Shown one piece after another: positions 25,231 through 37,229 of a DNA stretch of 64,000 nucleotides; position 1 is the stretch's first letter; every line of letters begins with the position of its first letter. Source of the DNA: Amblyornis subalaris (lineage: Eukaryota; Chordata; Aves; Passeriformes; Ptilonorhynchidae); assembly GCA_018881555.1 (NCBI GenBank), contig JACAXG010000002.1, forward strand, positions 21,279,183-21,343,182. The letters are read 5' to 3'. Under the pieces are notes generated by a model. That model saw nothing but the letters and a program-made list of their open reading frames with translations. It searched no databases and was not told the origin of the DNA. The position numbers and the translations under genes were made by a program.

Positions 25231-28002
25231 GCCCTCAGAGAAGCTGAATTAGCACTATAAATTAAGAAATGTTGCATTATGGTAAGACTATATTCTTATT
25301 AGGTAGCATCAGTTCACAAAAGCAGCAGCCAAGCTCAGTAGCTCTGTTTCCCAATTCAATTGCACAAAAAAGAGGAAAAAAAAATAATAAAAAAAAATCC
25401 TTCTCTAGGGCCCACATATACTCCCCCATGTGCCCCAGAGGGATAAAATGAAAATCATATATTCTAGCTTCAGTATTAAAAGAATAAATGCCAGCCACCT
25501 ACCCATGTGTCATTATCAAAATTCATTAGTACACACCTACTTGTGTGCCAAAGCCTTTAATAGAAATATTACATAAGGTAACATTGAAGAACACTTGCAA
25601 TCTATCCACACATGAATTTGCTTTTCAGCACAACCAACAGGACAACTGTCCTTCAGCTTATTTCCTAATTATCTGGCTGTGTACAAATCTGTATACAAAC
25701 CACCCTCTTACGCTTTTAACTGGTACTTTCCCAGGAAAGAGCTTTAATTCACAGAGATTAATTTTACTACATAAACCTCCTCTAGTATATCAGAAATGTC
25801 ATCTACAATTCTTAGTGTTTGTGCCAGTGGCATATACAACATGCTGTAGAATTTCAGATGTGTTCATCTTATGCATTAGTCAAACTCTACAATATTATGA
25901 AGGATTTTTTTACTATTCTTTATACTTCACTGTTTTTCCTAAAATTTTGGTCATCAACTGAAATTTTTGCTCAAATTTCAGACTGCACCAGTCTAAGGTT
26001 ACACAGATAGGAATAGTGAATACTTGCCCTGATTTACAGAGATTTTGATAGATTTTTTTCTACAAAAAAGTAATCAAGTTTAGCTAAGAGATTCAATGAG
26101 CCTATGAATTTTTAATTTGATGCACACCTGCTCACCCACACACTGATGTAGAAATACAACCCAATAACTAACACTGGCAGCACTAAGCACAGAACAGGAC
26201 CCAGGCTGTAAACACTGGCTACATCTATGCTAGTGAGTTGAAAACACGAGTTCCACACTGTATGCTAAATGAATAGTGCAATTTTGGCCTGAGTCAATCA
26301 GTACTGTCCTTAGGAATGCCCGGGGTACTTCTAGAGTTGATAAGGCTGGAAACCGTTGCTAACAAACCTGTTCACTGCAGAAAGCGACAGGAGACTTCAG
26401 CCATATGAATTCAAACTCTGCCATGGCAGGCAGCCTAAGGGACAGAGAATAATCTCTAGTTTATTTGATCTGTTTGCTGAGTGTAAATGTAACTACAGAT
26501 TTGCACCAGTGGAATACACCTCCCAATAAATAGAGTTGTTCAGGAATTTCCAGTGAAATTATTATAATTTTTTTCTTTAGAAGGTTCTGGTTCATTAAAA
26601 CTCAGACCTTTTTCAGGAATGATCATATCAGTTTCAGCAACGATAGAACAGCTAATCAAAATTAGAGACAAGAATGACATTAGCAACCAGAAAGGTCAAT
26701 GCTGATAGGATATTTACTCAGCATGTGAGGTAATGAAGTTCAAGTTCCTATTTTGAATCAGCTAGAACCAAGACTTGCTCTTCTTCTCACTCAGCCTGCA
26801 CAAGTATTTTGGACTAACAGCTATTCTGAGATGAAGTACATTTATTTTTTCATTCTCCATTTCTTTAACCTGAAAAGTTTAGGTTTCAGTCCATGGGGAA
26901 GGGATTTTTAAACTATTTCCCACAAAGTTTTAACCATAAATTATATTTCCATCTTTACCCATTCTCTTCAACATTCACCAAACAGCAACTCAACTACCTG
27001 TAAGTTTTTCTATAAATAGCAGCGGCTAAGCACATAATTTTGATCTTTTGTTTGATCCTGCAATAGGATTTAAGTATAGGTCATAATCAGAAATGATTGA
27101 CAAGAATGGCAGAATGACATAAAAAAAATTACACTAAAGGAAATGTAAGCTGTATCCAGTTTCTTAGGGATATCATTCAATACTTAATAACTTAGATAAG
27201 AAGCATGACAAAGGATAAGGTTCTGATCACAGGAGTTACACAGTTAATCTATAGGAGAACATTGGAAAAATCTATGAGGTGTGGTTATGGATACTTTCCT
27301 CCAAAAAGACACCATTTCTCTTGTCTTGGGAGTCAGGGAACAGGATGATTTCAGCAGTTCAGGCATAGCCAATATTATAACACTGAGCAGACATGAAAAT
27401 AGCACAATTGAAATGATGCACATGATTCAGTGAGGTTGTACAATGATTTGTACTACAATGTAGCTAACTTTCCTAAATTTTTGATATAGCAAACTGTGCT
27501 GAAAATGTGAAACACACAAGACAGGTTCTATTGCAAAGTGTTATTATTAAAGTCATAGCTTGCTTGTTGTATTCAGTTAGGCTCTGTTTACTACCAGAAT
27601 TTATAGTCACTTAATTTTTTCTTGATTAGATATCGTCATTTGTATTTATGCTGGCTCAATTGAATTGCATTGTCAGCAGAGATCATGCTATATCCTTGTC
27701 CCAAAAAGCTAATCTCTTCAAACTCATTCTGAACTGATCACATCTGTTGATGTGATATTGTGGTAATCACAATATCTCTTAGTCATACGTGTGCAACTGC
27801 CTCATCCTGGTGAACAGGAGATTTAAGCGGTTTCTTCAAAATCGGTCATAAGTTTACAACACCCCAANCACCTCCATTTTTCTGTGACAAAATGTCAGAA
27901 GGTTGCTGCTCCACTTGCCGGTGTATGAAGCCATGAGATGCGAATGAAAGGAGTCCTCTTTACGCCTTTGCATGTGCATAGGTCTTTATACTGTGTGCAG
28001 TT

Positions 28003-28123
28003 TTTTCCTTTCTTATGTTTTTTCTTCTTTTTACTTTTTTCTTTTTTTGGCACAAAAGAAGAAGAAGCTTATATCTGTTCTTTTTGTTCTCACGGTTTCA
28101 TGCTCTCAAAAAAAAAAAAAAAA
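28003..28123. repeat. T-rich tract followed by A16 run
   Basis: A pyrimidine tract made mainly of TTTTTTC/TTCTT units (28003-28050) is followed by A-rich sequence and an uninterrupted run of 16 A (28108-28123). No flanking target duplication or gene-like sequence marks it as a retrocopy tail. It is treated as simple repeat. Confidence 0.75.
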
Positions 28124-28730
28124 GATTGAATTTAATGCTTCTGTATTAGAAGATTTAGCGTGCTTTTCAGCCTGTCACTGAACTGATGAAAGGCAGCACA
28201 ACTACACACTTTTCCCCACTGAGCTCAGATAGGTTTGTTCACTAGAGTTCAAGTCTCCTGCCAACAACTCACTGCAGTTCCAAAGTATTCTCCTTACATA
28301 TTCAATCCCTATGTGTGGATCAGCCCATGCCCCTTCTTCCAGGCCATAAATTTGGCAGTTTTAGAGATTTAATAGCGGGATTGCTGCAGTGACAGCTCTA
28401 TTTGTGGCATACCTCCCTTCCCATAGTTGATAGAGGTCTGCTGATCAGCCATAAAGTTCAATTCTCCAACTCCTTATCAATCAGCTTCACTGTGTGACCC
28501 ACTTCAGGAAAGATTTAAACGAGGTAGTGTAGGTTGTTCACAGTGAATATAATAATTGGAGGGAAGAATAAACCATACATTGTTCTTCTAAAACACCAAC
28601 TCTTTCAGTGGATTGTTTGGCTTTGATATTAATTCAAAGATGGTACAGAATTTGGAAACTGGGGATAGGTGCAACAAAATTCTAAAATAAATTTAAACAA
28701 GTTCTTTATCGAGAATTCTAATGACTTCTC

Positions 28731-29163
28731 TGTCGTGGTCTAGGAATGGTACTCCCCAATTCAATGCCCCTACTGAGACTCTCCAAACCACGTACCACTT
28801 GCTCTCTCTCCTGCTTTCCCCTCCTCCTCCCCTTGTGGAAGGATGGAGAGGAGAATTGGAGGCACAAAAGGTAAAGATCACAGGTTGAGATAAGAACAAT
28901 TTGCTGGAAACAGCAATGACATAAGAAAATGAACAGTAACAGCAGCAATACTAATGACAGAGGGTACAAGAAAGGAACAATTCACACAGAAACCGCCCAG
29001 CTCCTTCCACCACACTTATCTGGAAGGAACCTCTTCTCATCCGAAGAGGCCCTTTCCCCACCCCCAGCAATGGTGTTATGCGGTGTAGAAGAACCTCTGG
29101 GTCCTAACCATGCCTCATCCTGGCTGCTGCAAAATTAACCTTGTCCTGGATGGAACCAGGACA
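28731..29163 (-). mobile_element. complete solo ERV LTR, antisense
   Basis: The ends are inverted: TGTCGTGGTC at 28731 on the plus strand and TGTCCTGGTTCC starting at 29163 on the minus strand. Both sides are flanked by TCTC (28727-28730 and 29164-29167), a 4-bp target duplication of the class I (gammaretrovirus-like) size. On the minus strand the order fits an LTR: U3 start, GGTTAATTTTGCAGC, a GGGGGTGGGG patch, then near the far end TTGTTCTTATCTCAACC (the usual region downstream of the polyadenylation signal, whose AATAAA/ATTAAA form seems lost). It closes with CCACGACA. At 433 bp and without gag, pol or env, it is a solo LTR left by recombination. Frames inside it (28693-28969 minus, 28929-29138 plus) are not genes. 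Confidence 0.88.
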
Positions 29164-31123
29164 TCTCCCAGCTTTAAAAATGTCCATGAAGCAAACAGCA
29201 TTCTCTGTCCCTTTCATTTCAAACCAGCCCATCATGGTTCCCATTGTGAAATTCAAAAACATTGAGCTTCTCTCCCAGTCTTGGCTTATGTCTACTATTC
29301 CAGAAAACATGAGTGGGAACAGATAGGGAAAGACTTCAGTCTTGCTGAGAAGTGGATTTCTTTTTCAAGAGCAAAAGAAGTTATCTGGCTTAACCAATAT
29401 AGATTTCCTTTCTCTCTGTATTAGTACAGACAGGGCATGTTTAATGTAACTTGCTAGGCGGGGCTGCCTGGGATCTATTCTGAAATAACTTCCTGAATAA
29501 ATGAAATTCCAGACTCAGAGACAGGTGAAAAAAGAGAACACTCAGTCTCCTAAAAAGGAGGCAAGGGACAGTGCAAGCACAAGCTGCAAAACCCTCATCT
29601 CCTTCATGATAAAGAAAAGACTTTACTGAACTCTTTGGAAAAGGAAGCAAAGTTGCCTTCCATAGTAGCTACTTTCAGACCTGTCAACTATTGAGCAGTT
29701 GCAAATGCTCAATAGGAATACACGGCCACCTATCATAACAATGGATATGACAGAACTGTCAGTGTTAGGAAAACAACACTCACAAACCAAGCTGTAGACA
29801 GAAAAAACCACACAGAATTTCGATTTTGCTGACGGTTCTACCTGTATTTGCATCTTTCAAAGTTCTTATTGTAAAAATCCTTTTAATCAAGAGTATGTCA
29901 CTCCAGTTTTAAGGTTAGTAAAATGATATATTTTGCAGTTAAGATTACTGAGAGGAAGCAGAAAGTCAGAGAAGAAAACTAGAAAATTAAGCAAACAAAA
30001 GAATACACCAAAATATTCTTACATAGCGCACTAAATTCAGCTAATTCACCTCTGCGTCTCATCCATTTCACATTCTTGCTCTAACCTACTCTGTAACAGT
30101 TGCAACCTTTGGTCAAGTTCCTCTGTACTGTCATGCACTCTTCTCCAAACCAGTCAAAAGGTTAAAACTTTTTTATAGATATTGTTTCTTTAATGACATT
30201 AATCAAAGAACACCTTTTTGGAAAACTCTAGATCCCTGCTCTTGTGAATAAATGTCCACTTTGGAAATGGAAAAGGGCACAAATTCAGGTCCAGACTGCT
30301 TTCGAAGTATAAAACTTAAAATAATAGCAAAGTGGCAAAAGTTAAACCCAGCACCAGATACAAGGGAAATGGTGTCATTGCTAAAGAAGAATCTAGAGGA
30401 TCTAGAGAATTTGAAACAGAATTTGAGCACAACTATGTTATATATCGACCATTTGCTGAACAGCCACAATAATTTAAGTCCTCATAGATTCAGACCCTGC
30501 TGTAAAACAGGTCACTCATTTCCCAAGGATTTGAACCGACCGCTGTGTTCTGTCAGTGGGGTTTCTCCAGTTTCCAGTGAGAAACAGAGAACTGACTTCG
30601 AACAATAAACTTGAGAATATGAAAGACTAAAGATCCCAGACACAGTAAGACACCGAAGAAATATACTTGGCATATATTGTTGGGCATGTTTATGAATCCC
30701 TTTTTCTGGGAATATCAGCCCAACAAATCTCATAAATTTGGGCTTACCAGTGGTTATTTTATGTGTATGTTTTCAATTTTTGTTGTGCAATAAAAGACAG
30801 GTGACTTGTGTCTCGTGTACATGTCAGTGTAAACATTCCCAGTACTATGGGGCTGTGGTGCAGAAACATACATGACCCATTAGTAATGATAGTTGCATCT
30901 TCCTTGCTAACCTGTTCCTCAAAGAGAATTAATGCTTCTCCATTCCAGTCTTGTTATCTCAGTTGCAAGTCCAACCCATGCATCTGAAATTTCCAATCTA
31001 GTTTGCTTTTTAATATATGTGAGAAGAAAATATGCAAATTAATGTGAGGATGATGGAACAGCAAATTTTTTATAGGAAGACACATAGTGAAGTTTTACAT
31101 GATACTTAGTGTCAATTCATTAA
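29164..31123. other. unique non-coding DNA
   Basis: No repeat is recognised. A 118-codon frame at 30252-30608 (plus) is lysine- and leucine-rich in the middle, but it has no detectable domain, splice context or codon signature, so it is not called as a gene. Confidence 0.5.
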
Positions 31124-31385
31124 TCACGGAACCAAATAGGTTGGAAAAGACCTCTGAGATCCTCAAGTCCAACCTATGACTGAACATCACCTTGTCAACC
31201 AGACCATGGCACTGAGTGCCACATCCAGTCTTTCCCTAAGCACCTCCGGGGACAGTGACTCCACCACCTCTGTAGGCAGCCCATTCCAATATCTAATCAC
31301 CCCTTCTGTGAAGAAATTCTTCCTAACGTCCAGCCTAAACATCCCCTCTTGTCCTATGTCTAGATGCCTGGGAGAAGACGCCCTT
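31124..31385 (-). mobile_element. CR1 LINE 3' fragment, antisense
   Basis: The plus-strand text AGGTTGGAAAAGACCTCTGA, followed by TCCTCAAGTCCAACC, is the reverse complement of the CR1 3' end, so the element points to the minus strand with its 3' tail near 31124. The minus-strand frame 31414-31187 keeps the carboxyl end of the CR1 ORF2 protein ([20 protein letters not shown], then [12 protein letters not shown]). The copy is cut at about 31385, where homology to the CTTGTCCTAT-containing region fades. It is 5'-truncated and inactive. Confidence 0.93.
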
Positions 31386-32789
31386 TTGAATAGAGGGTCA
31401 CTAGAAATGAGCAATTAACCAGTGTTCTCCTCATTGTCATGCACTTTGGTTAATGAACTGTAAAGTCCTACATCAGTTTAGAGATACTGATTGTATTTAT
31501 AATCAATGTTTGGAAGTCCCTCATTTCTGTAGTTCTCCTTGAATACACCCTGACACCAATCTTGTTCTCCTGCCTTCATGAATTATTTCTGGCAGTAGTC
31601 CTCAGATCTCAACCAAGTGACATGACTGATTGAGGTGCTGAACAGAATGGGAAAAAAATGCTTAGAAGAAATTTAGATAAATTGAGAATTACCACACTGA
31701 AAGATCTGGGGTTTATGAAAAAGAATGAAAAATTGAAATAAAGCACAGTTGTTCTAGCTGCTTCCCAAACAGAAGAATTCTGCATAGGAGACCCAGTTCT
31801 TTATGGTAGGATCACAGAAGAGAAACAAGTTTCTGGAAGAAAAAATGCTTTCCATGAAGCTCAGAGCATCTTTTCATGAACCCAACAGCAATGGTTCTTC
31901 CTAACTACTTATTTATATTTCTTTTACACAGTGACCCTCACTTCTTCTCTTTTATTGTCATACTTCACTCTATTTTGAATCAATCATACTGTATGTGTTA
32001 ATGTTGTAAGACCTATTTTCATGTATTTCACCTCCCTTCAATTTCACTGGCTGTCTTTGTTATAGAATAGAAACACACAAAAGAAAGTTCCCTTGAGCAG
32101 GAGTCTTTGACTTGGTTTTCAGAGATGCTAAACACTCACAGTTCACATCTCTGAATATCATGTCATTATTACATTTCACATCCTGCCACAGTTCTGCAAG
32201 GTACTTATTTTCCCTGTTTCTCTCCATCGCAACACACCTATTCCTCTGGGTTTGTTTTTTTTCAGTATTTTTGTACTCTTTCAAAGATGTTTATACTTTC
32301 TTGTAGTATTCTTTGACTTTTTGCAGAAAATTTCTGTAACTTTTTGACTGCATGTTCCATTTTGAACCTGAGGAACTTTTCCAGAAGAATGCCTACAAAT
32401 GAGTAAAATTGATACAAAAATGTATGTCACTATAATTGGCATATTCTTTGAGCACTAGTTAAGCTCCATGCTGTCAGCCAAGAAGACAATTTATTACACA
32501 CACACTTTTACAAGGGCTATAAAAAGTAGCCGGCAAAACAGTCTCAACTCAGACAATTTTTACTTTATTTAATTTATTGCTAAAAAACCACAAANATCTA
32601 ATCACTGATTCCAGTATTAATAAAAAATGATAAAAAGATAAACACTTTGACAAACAAACACCTTCTCAAGGCTTAATTTAAGCCAATTATCCTTTCTTGC
32701 ACCTTCCTAGTCTTGACAGTCATTGTTTTGGCCACACTTTACAGACTGTCCCTCCTAATTGCTTCAATAAGGTGACAGGCAGCAGAGAA
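31386..32789. other. unique AT-rich non-coding DNA
   Basis: No gene or repeat is recognised. Overlapping short frames at 32060-32306 show nothing protein-like. An N at 32595 marks the start of the N-rich half of the window. Confidence 0.5.
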
Positions 32790-33160
32790 GGTTGGAGTGG
32801 TTGGAGTGGTTTCTTTCTGCTNCTTTTAATTTCCTAAGCTTTTCCCTGCTCCTTTATGCTCCTTACTATGTTTCCTCCACTCCTCTGTGCATTTTATTAT
32901 CAGTCCACAGGCAACAGTCATTTGGGGGTGTACTTGCCCCAGTTTGGGTCCACCAGCAGGCCAAAGGCCCTTCAGACTGGAGTGCCTCCTTCCAAGTGTG
33001 CACACTGGGTTGCGTATTTCCAGAGCAGTACCCCCTTTCTCTGTTTGCCTCTTCACATTTCTCCCAATGTACCTCACCACATATCTCCTCATATGCCTCC
33101 TCCCCTTGTGGCTGCTGCCCCTTCTTAAGCATGTTTGAGCAGATGCCCCATGTGCTTTCC
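32790..33160 (-). mobile_element. possible diverged ERVL-type LTR remnant
   Basis: This GC-richer block carries five overlapping frames at about 32792-33223. On the minus strand it contains AAGAAGGGGCAGCAGCCACA followed by GGGGAGGAGG, which resembles the region just downstream of the TTTAAG segment in the bird ERVL LTR whose 5' part is at 14610-14805. The rest of the block does not match anything I can recall securely. It is therefore a low-confidence LTR call; unrelated low-copy sequence is a real alternative. The 143-codon frame is interrupted by an N and has no domain. Confidence 0.35.
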
Positions 33161-36100
33161 AGGCTTACTGAATTTCTGGCACATGATGGGTTTGGGCATG
33201 TGATTGCTTTATTTCTAAAATAGATAATATCGTTGTCACTCTTTGCATCCCTTTTCTAAAATTTCCTGAGATTAAAAAAAGCAGAAAGTCGCCAATAATA
33301 TTAAAATAAATCTAGAAGTTAGCCATCAGAGTGTGCTCAGAGAATTATGCTGAAAATATCCTTTTGTTTCCAAACTATAGACCATAACATTAATTTCAGG
33401 GATGTCTTAGCTCCCTGCCTGCCTGTGAAGTCTACATTTAGGTCACTCCCATGTATCAACCTTTTTTGCAATGAAAACATAATGTTTTGGTGTGAATAAA
33501 TGTTTCCTTAGTTCTGTGCATGTTTAAGTTTTCCTATTTTAAACTTATCACATGCAAAAAGAATTATAGCAACACCCCCCCCAAAAAAAAGCCCTAAAAT
33601 AAATGTCCTAATTAAAATCAAATAAAATATGCATGGAAAAAAATCAGGCATAGATGAAATTTCTGTTCCAAACTCTGTCTATAATAGTCGCTGTCAGCTG
33701 TTTTCATAAAGACCTCTCAGATTTAAGCCCAAATCACATCACATGGCACTGACTCTTAGAACAGCAAGTCAGCTATCCATCACTATAGCACCCAGAATTA
33801 TAAACTCAGAAATGGGCATCAGCTTGTCAAATTCTCACAAAATATGTCCAGCATCTCTCATCAGTCACAAACAGTGAAGGACAAACAACAACCACCCAGT
33901 CAAAGTGGCGGAGAAGCAGGAGCAGTCAAATTTGTTCCGTTTCTTACTTTTCACCTTCTCAGCTAGAAGAGATTTGCATGTTTGCAAGATAAGCTCTCTC
34001 TATGTTGTATTGACTTTCAGAATTAAGGATCAAAGGCATCTTCATCTTCAAATATCCTTTACTCTTTTGCTTATAATGTCTTAAAAGGAAAGGAGGGAGG
34101 AGGCAAATCAGTGCTTGCTCTTAATCTCTCTAACTGGGTGGAAATCCATACTGAGAAAATCTGCAGACAAATGCTATTTTACATGAGTAAAAATGCTATT
34201 AATCTGTCATCCTTTATCATACTTGGATGATCATTAAGCCAAGCAAGCAAGCTGTTAATGTTTACAGTATCTGATATTCCTCAAAAATATACACAAACTA
34301 ATAGGAGAAAAACAACTCTAATCCTGCCCTACCATCAATGGGGATTAATTTCATTCAAATAAACATGTTTATGAAAATAAAGAAAAATTCTTTCTGCAAA
34401 CAGCTGGTTAAGTTTGACTGNTTTTTTTTTTAATTCATCCAAATAGACCATTTAGATTGGGTACAGTAATTGTTCTTCTCCCCCTGCTGTTGCTTTACTA
34501 ATTGCTAATGTTGGTGTGTGTAAATACCAATTAAATCTGTTCCGATTTACTCTTTTTAACTGGTGCTTAGATTTTAAGGGGAAAAATGGCTTTTTAAATT
34601 TATATAGACGGTGTGTGTCCTTTGTGATTTTCACAGCCTGTTCCAGTTAACAACAAATGAAGATAAATACAAAACAAAATCTGTTTGGTGCTTCTATAGA
34701 AAAAATAGCCCCATTTACAAGGTGTTACCAAGTACCTGGCATTTTATTATCCTTTATTTGTTTTTATTTTGGCCATTAAATTCTAATATTTTAGCCCATT
34801 TGGTCACTTGCTTGTGATTTCCTGTGTATCAACCACAGAATAATGACAATGCCACAGTAAATGTTATCTCACCAATTTACCTCAGTGTTAATTGCCAGTG
34901 CTTTGTTGGTGAAGGGTGACAGTAATGACAAAGGAGGTGACAAAGAGAAATGCAATTCAAGTGGAGCTAAAGAAAGTATGAAAATGCCTCCTTGGGTTTT
35001 ATGTGTTTTGCTTGACCCAACTAAGCATCATTCTTTTAAATCATCATTTCAGACTGCTTTCTTCTGACATTCGGAGGATAATTTAGCAAGCTGGTTTGGT
35101 AAGGATGATTGACTATGGATGTAATAGTGGGTAGACCAAACCAGAGGTGAAATAAAAAGAATAAGGAGGAGGAAAAAAAAAACCACCCGAATATTATTTC
35201 ATTAAATTCTCAGAGGTTAGAGACTNAATTACAAATAAAAACTATGTGACACATTTTTATTTAGCTGTGATAAAATGGTGAAAACAGAGAGGAAGCTGAA
35301 AANGAAGTTTTCTCTGCAGCAATAGTTTTATTAGGTTTAGAGCAGTGAAGATCTATCACAGAGTTTTTGTGTTCAGCAGTCCCATCAGTGCGCCTTGTTC
35401 CTGATCTGTGGGGTTCAGCCTACAGCAGAGCGTGCCAGGAGCCACACAGAGATTGTAGATTCAGCCAGCTCTGAGATAACCTTCTGCTGAGGGCAACACT
35501 GGGAATTGGTGGGCAGCAGAGTGGAGTAATGAAATCAAAGGAACTTGTTCCACACTGGATTCCTCACAGCTATCTAACCTTTTTATTTTTTTTGCTTCTT
35601 AGGTCAGGATCTGTTCTCAACCTCCAGTCATTCATCGGGGTTGCAACTCTGCAAACTGGGTCTGTGCATTAGAGCTGTGCTCACTACACCTGCTTAAACC
35701 NGAATAGAAGATGGAGACAGCAAAAAGATACATTAACAACTTCTGCTCACAGAAAGAAGAGGAGAACTCTGGTTTCTGTCAGGAACTAAGATGAAAAAAT
35801 CTCAAACATTTAACAACTATACAGCTGGTAGCATAGTTGTTACTAGTTTCTCATAAGCAGAGCTTATCCAACTCTCAGTTTTAGTGCACTTCAAAAGCAA
35901 TCCTCTTGATTCACTTTTTTCTAACATTATGAATCAAGATTAACCCCACTGAAGTCCTCACTTTCAGACCGAGTACCCCTGCTAAAAGTTTCTCATGGAA
36001 GTGGTGGTCCTCAGTAGTGTTTTTACAGCTACAGATAGTAGCATCGCGGGTTTTTTGTTATGTTCAATGAACACTTTAGAAGGATTTAGAGGATACCTTT

Positions 36101-36350
36101 TAGAGCAGAACCCAAGATCCCTTCTTCGTGGCTTGGATAAAATAAAAAAGTTGTTGATATCCAAACCAGGATCCCCATATATAATAATATCTCTGTAGTA
36201 TCACAAGGTATGTAGTAATTCCAAACCNAGGTAAAAATGCATGATTGTTTCTGTTGTGTGAATTTGAAAGGCTTTTCCTCAGGGCTTGGGCTATATTATA
36301 CTTCAGCTTTTACTGGTGTTTGGTCAAATCCTAGGTTAGTAGCACATAAG
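33161..36350. other. AT-rich non-coding DNA, possible conserved tract
   Basis: No exon or repeat is recognised. The 34150-35100 part is repeat-free, has many ATTAAG/TTAATT-type motifs and reads like a developmental conserved non-coding element (impression only). A moderately GC-richer patch at 35380-35560 is of unknown nature. Ambiguous bases occur at 34421, 35226, 35303, 35701 and 36227. Confidence 0.5.
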
Positions 36351-36636
36351 ATCACAAAATCAAAGAATGGTCAGGTTTGGAAGGGACCTCTGGAGGGCTG
36401 CTGAAGCAGGCTCACTGAGAGCAGGTTGCACAGGATGACATCCAGATGGGTTCTGAATGTCTCCAGCAAAGGAGACCGCACAACCTCTCTGGACAGTACT
36501 CAGTCTCAAAGTAAGTTTTTGCTTACATTCAGATGAAGCTTCCTGTGTTTCAGTTTGTTCCCCTTGCCCCTTCTCCTGTTCCTGGGCACCGTTGAAAAGA
36601 GCCAGGCCCCAACCTCTTGACACACGCCCTTAAGAT
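36351..36636 (-). mobile_element. CR1 LINE 3' fragment, antisense (left half of head-to-head pair)
   Basis: CAAAGAATGGTCAGGTTTGG AAGGGACCTC near 36361 is the reverse complement of a CR1 tail. The segment TCCTGGGCACCGTTGAAAAG followed by CCTCTTGACACACGCCCTTA further right fits the upstream CR1 consensus in the same orientation. The element therefore points left, with its truncated 5' end at about 36636, exactly where an oppositely oriented CR1 begins. The frame at 36360-36623 (minus) covers a decayed piece and encodes no catalytic motif. Confidence 0.9.
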
Positions 36637-37229
36637 AATAATGGCATCCTGGCCTGTATCAGCAATAGAGTGGCCAGCAGGACCAGGGCAGTGATTGTCC
36701 CCCTGTACTCGGCACTGGTGAGGCTGCACCTCAAATCCTGTGTCCAGTTCTGGGCCCCTCAATTCAGGAAGGACATTGAGGTGCTGGAGCAGGTTCAGAG
36801 AAGGACGATGGAGTTGGGGAAGGATCTGGAGCACAAGCCTGACCAGGAGTAGCTCAGGAAAGGGGTTGTTTAGCCTGGAGAAAGGAGGCTCAGAAGGGAC
36901 CTTATCACTCTGCAACTACCTGAAAGGAGGTTGGAGCAAGGGGGTGCTTGGTCTTTTCTCCAATTTGACAAGTGATAAGACAAGAGGAAACAGCCTCAAT
37001 ATGCACCAGGAGAGGCTTAAATTGGATATTAGGAAAAATTTCTTCACCAAGACTGTAGTCAAGCATTAGGCCGAGAAAAGTGGTTGTGTCACCATCCCTG
37101 GAGAAATTTAAAAGACATGTGGATGTGGCACTTGGGGACATGGTTTAATGGTGGACTTGGTAGGTTAATGGTTGGACTCAATGATCTTAAAGGTCTTTTC
37201 TAACCGGAAGTATTCTATGTTTCTATGAT
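36637..37229 (+). mobile_element. CR1 LINE 3' fragment, sense (right half of head-to-head pair)
   Basis: GGCATCCTGGCCTGTATCAG (from 36642) starts a long match to the CR1 3' half: ACTCGGCACTGGTGAGGCTG, TCCAGTTCTGGGCCCCTCA, ACTACCTGAAAGGAGG and GGATATTAGGAAAAATTTCT. It ends with the tandem tail ATTCTATGTTTCTATG at about 37212-37227. A decayed carboxyl tail of ORF2 (LDIRKNFFTKTVVKH) is readable in the 36740-37069 frame. The subfamily looks different from its left-hand neighbour, and the start coincides with the neighbour's 5' end. It is 5'-truncated and inactive. Confidence 0.95.

Larger units (their letters stand above)
22636..28730. other. repeat-poor AT-rich non-coding stretch
   Basis: No gene or transposable element is recognised. 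Notable contents are a poly-T at 23402-23415, an AT-rich repeat-free tract at 25000-25260 holding a 22-bp motif pair, the 138-codon frame at 25545-25961 (no domain, chance length), and a T-rich tract followed by an A16 run at 28003-28123. Confidence 0.5.

Noticed and set aside
25545..25961. 138-codon open frame on plus strand
   Set aside because: It has no domain, signal or splice context. Frames of this length are expected a few times by chance in 64 kb of six-frame AT-rich sequence.
28003..28123. poly-A run as the tail of a processed pseudogene
   Set aside because: No gene-like sequence precedes it, no target duplication is visible, and the adjacent T-rich tract suggests simple repeat.
30252..30608. 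118-codon lysine/leucine-rich frame
   Set aside because: The coiled-coil-like middle is short, there is no upstream promoter or splice evidence, and nothing is recognised. It would need conservation data to revive.
36351..37229. twin-priming inversion of a single CR1
   Set aside because: Both halves contain a CR1 3' tail, whereas twin priming leaves only one 3' tail with an inverted upstream segment.
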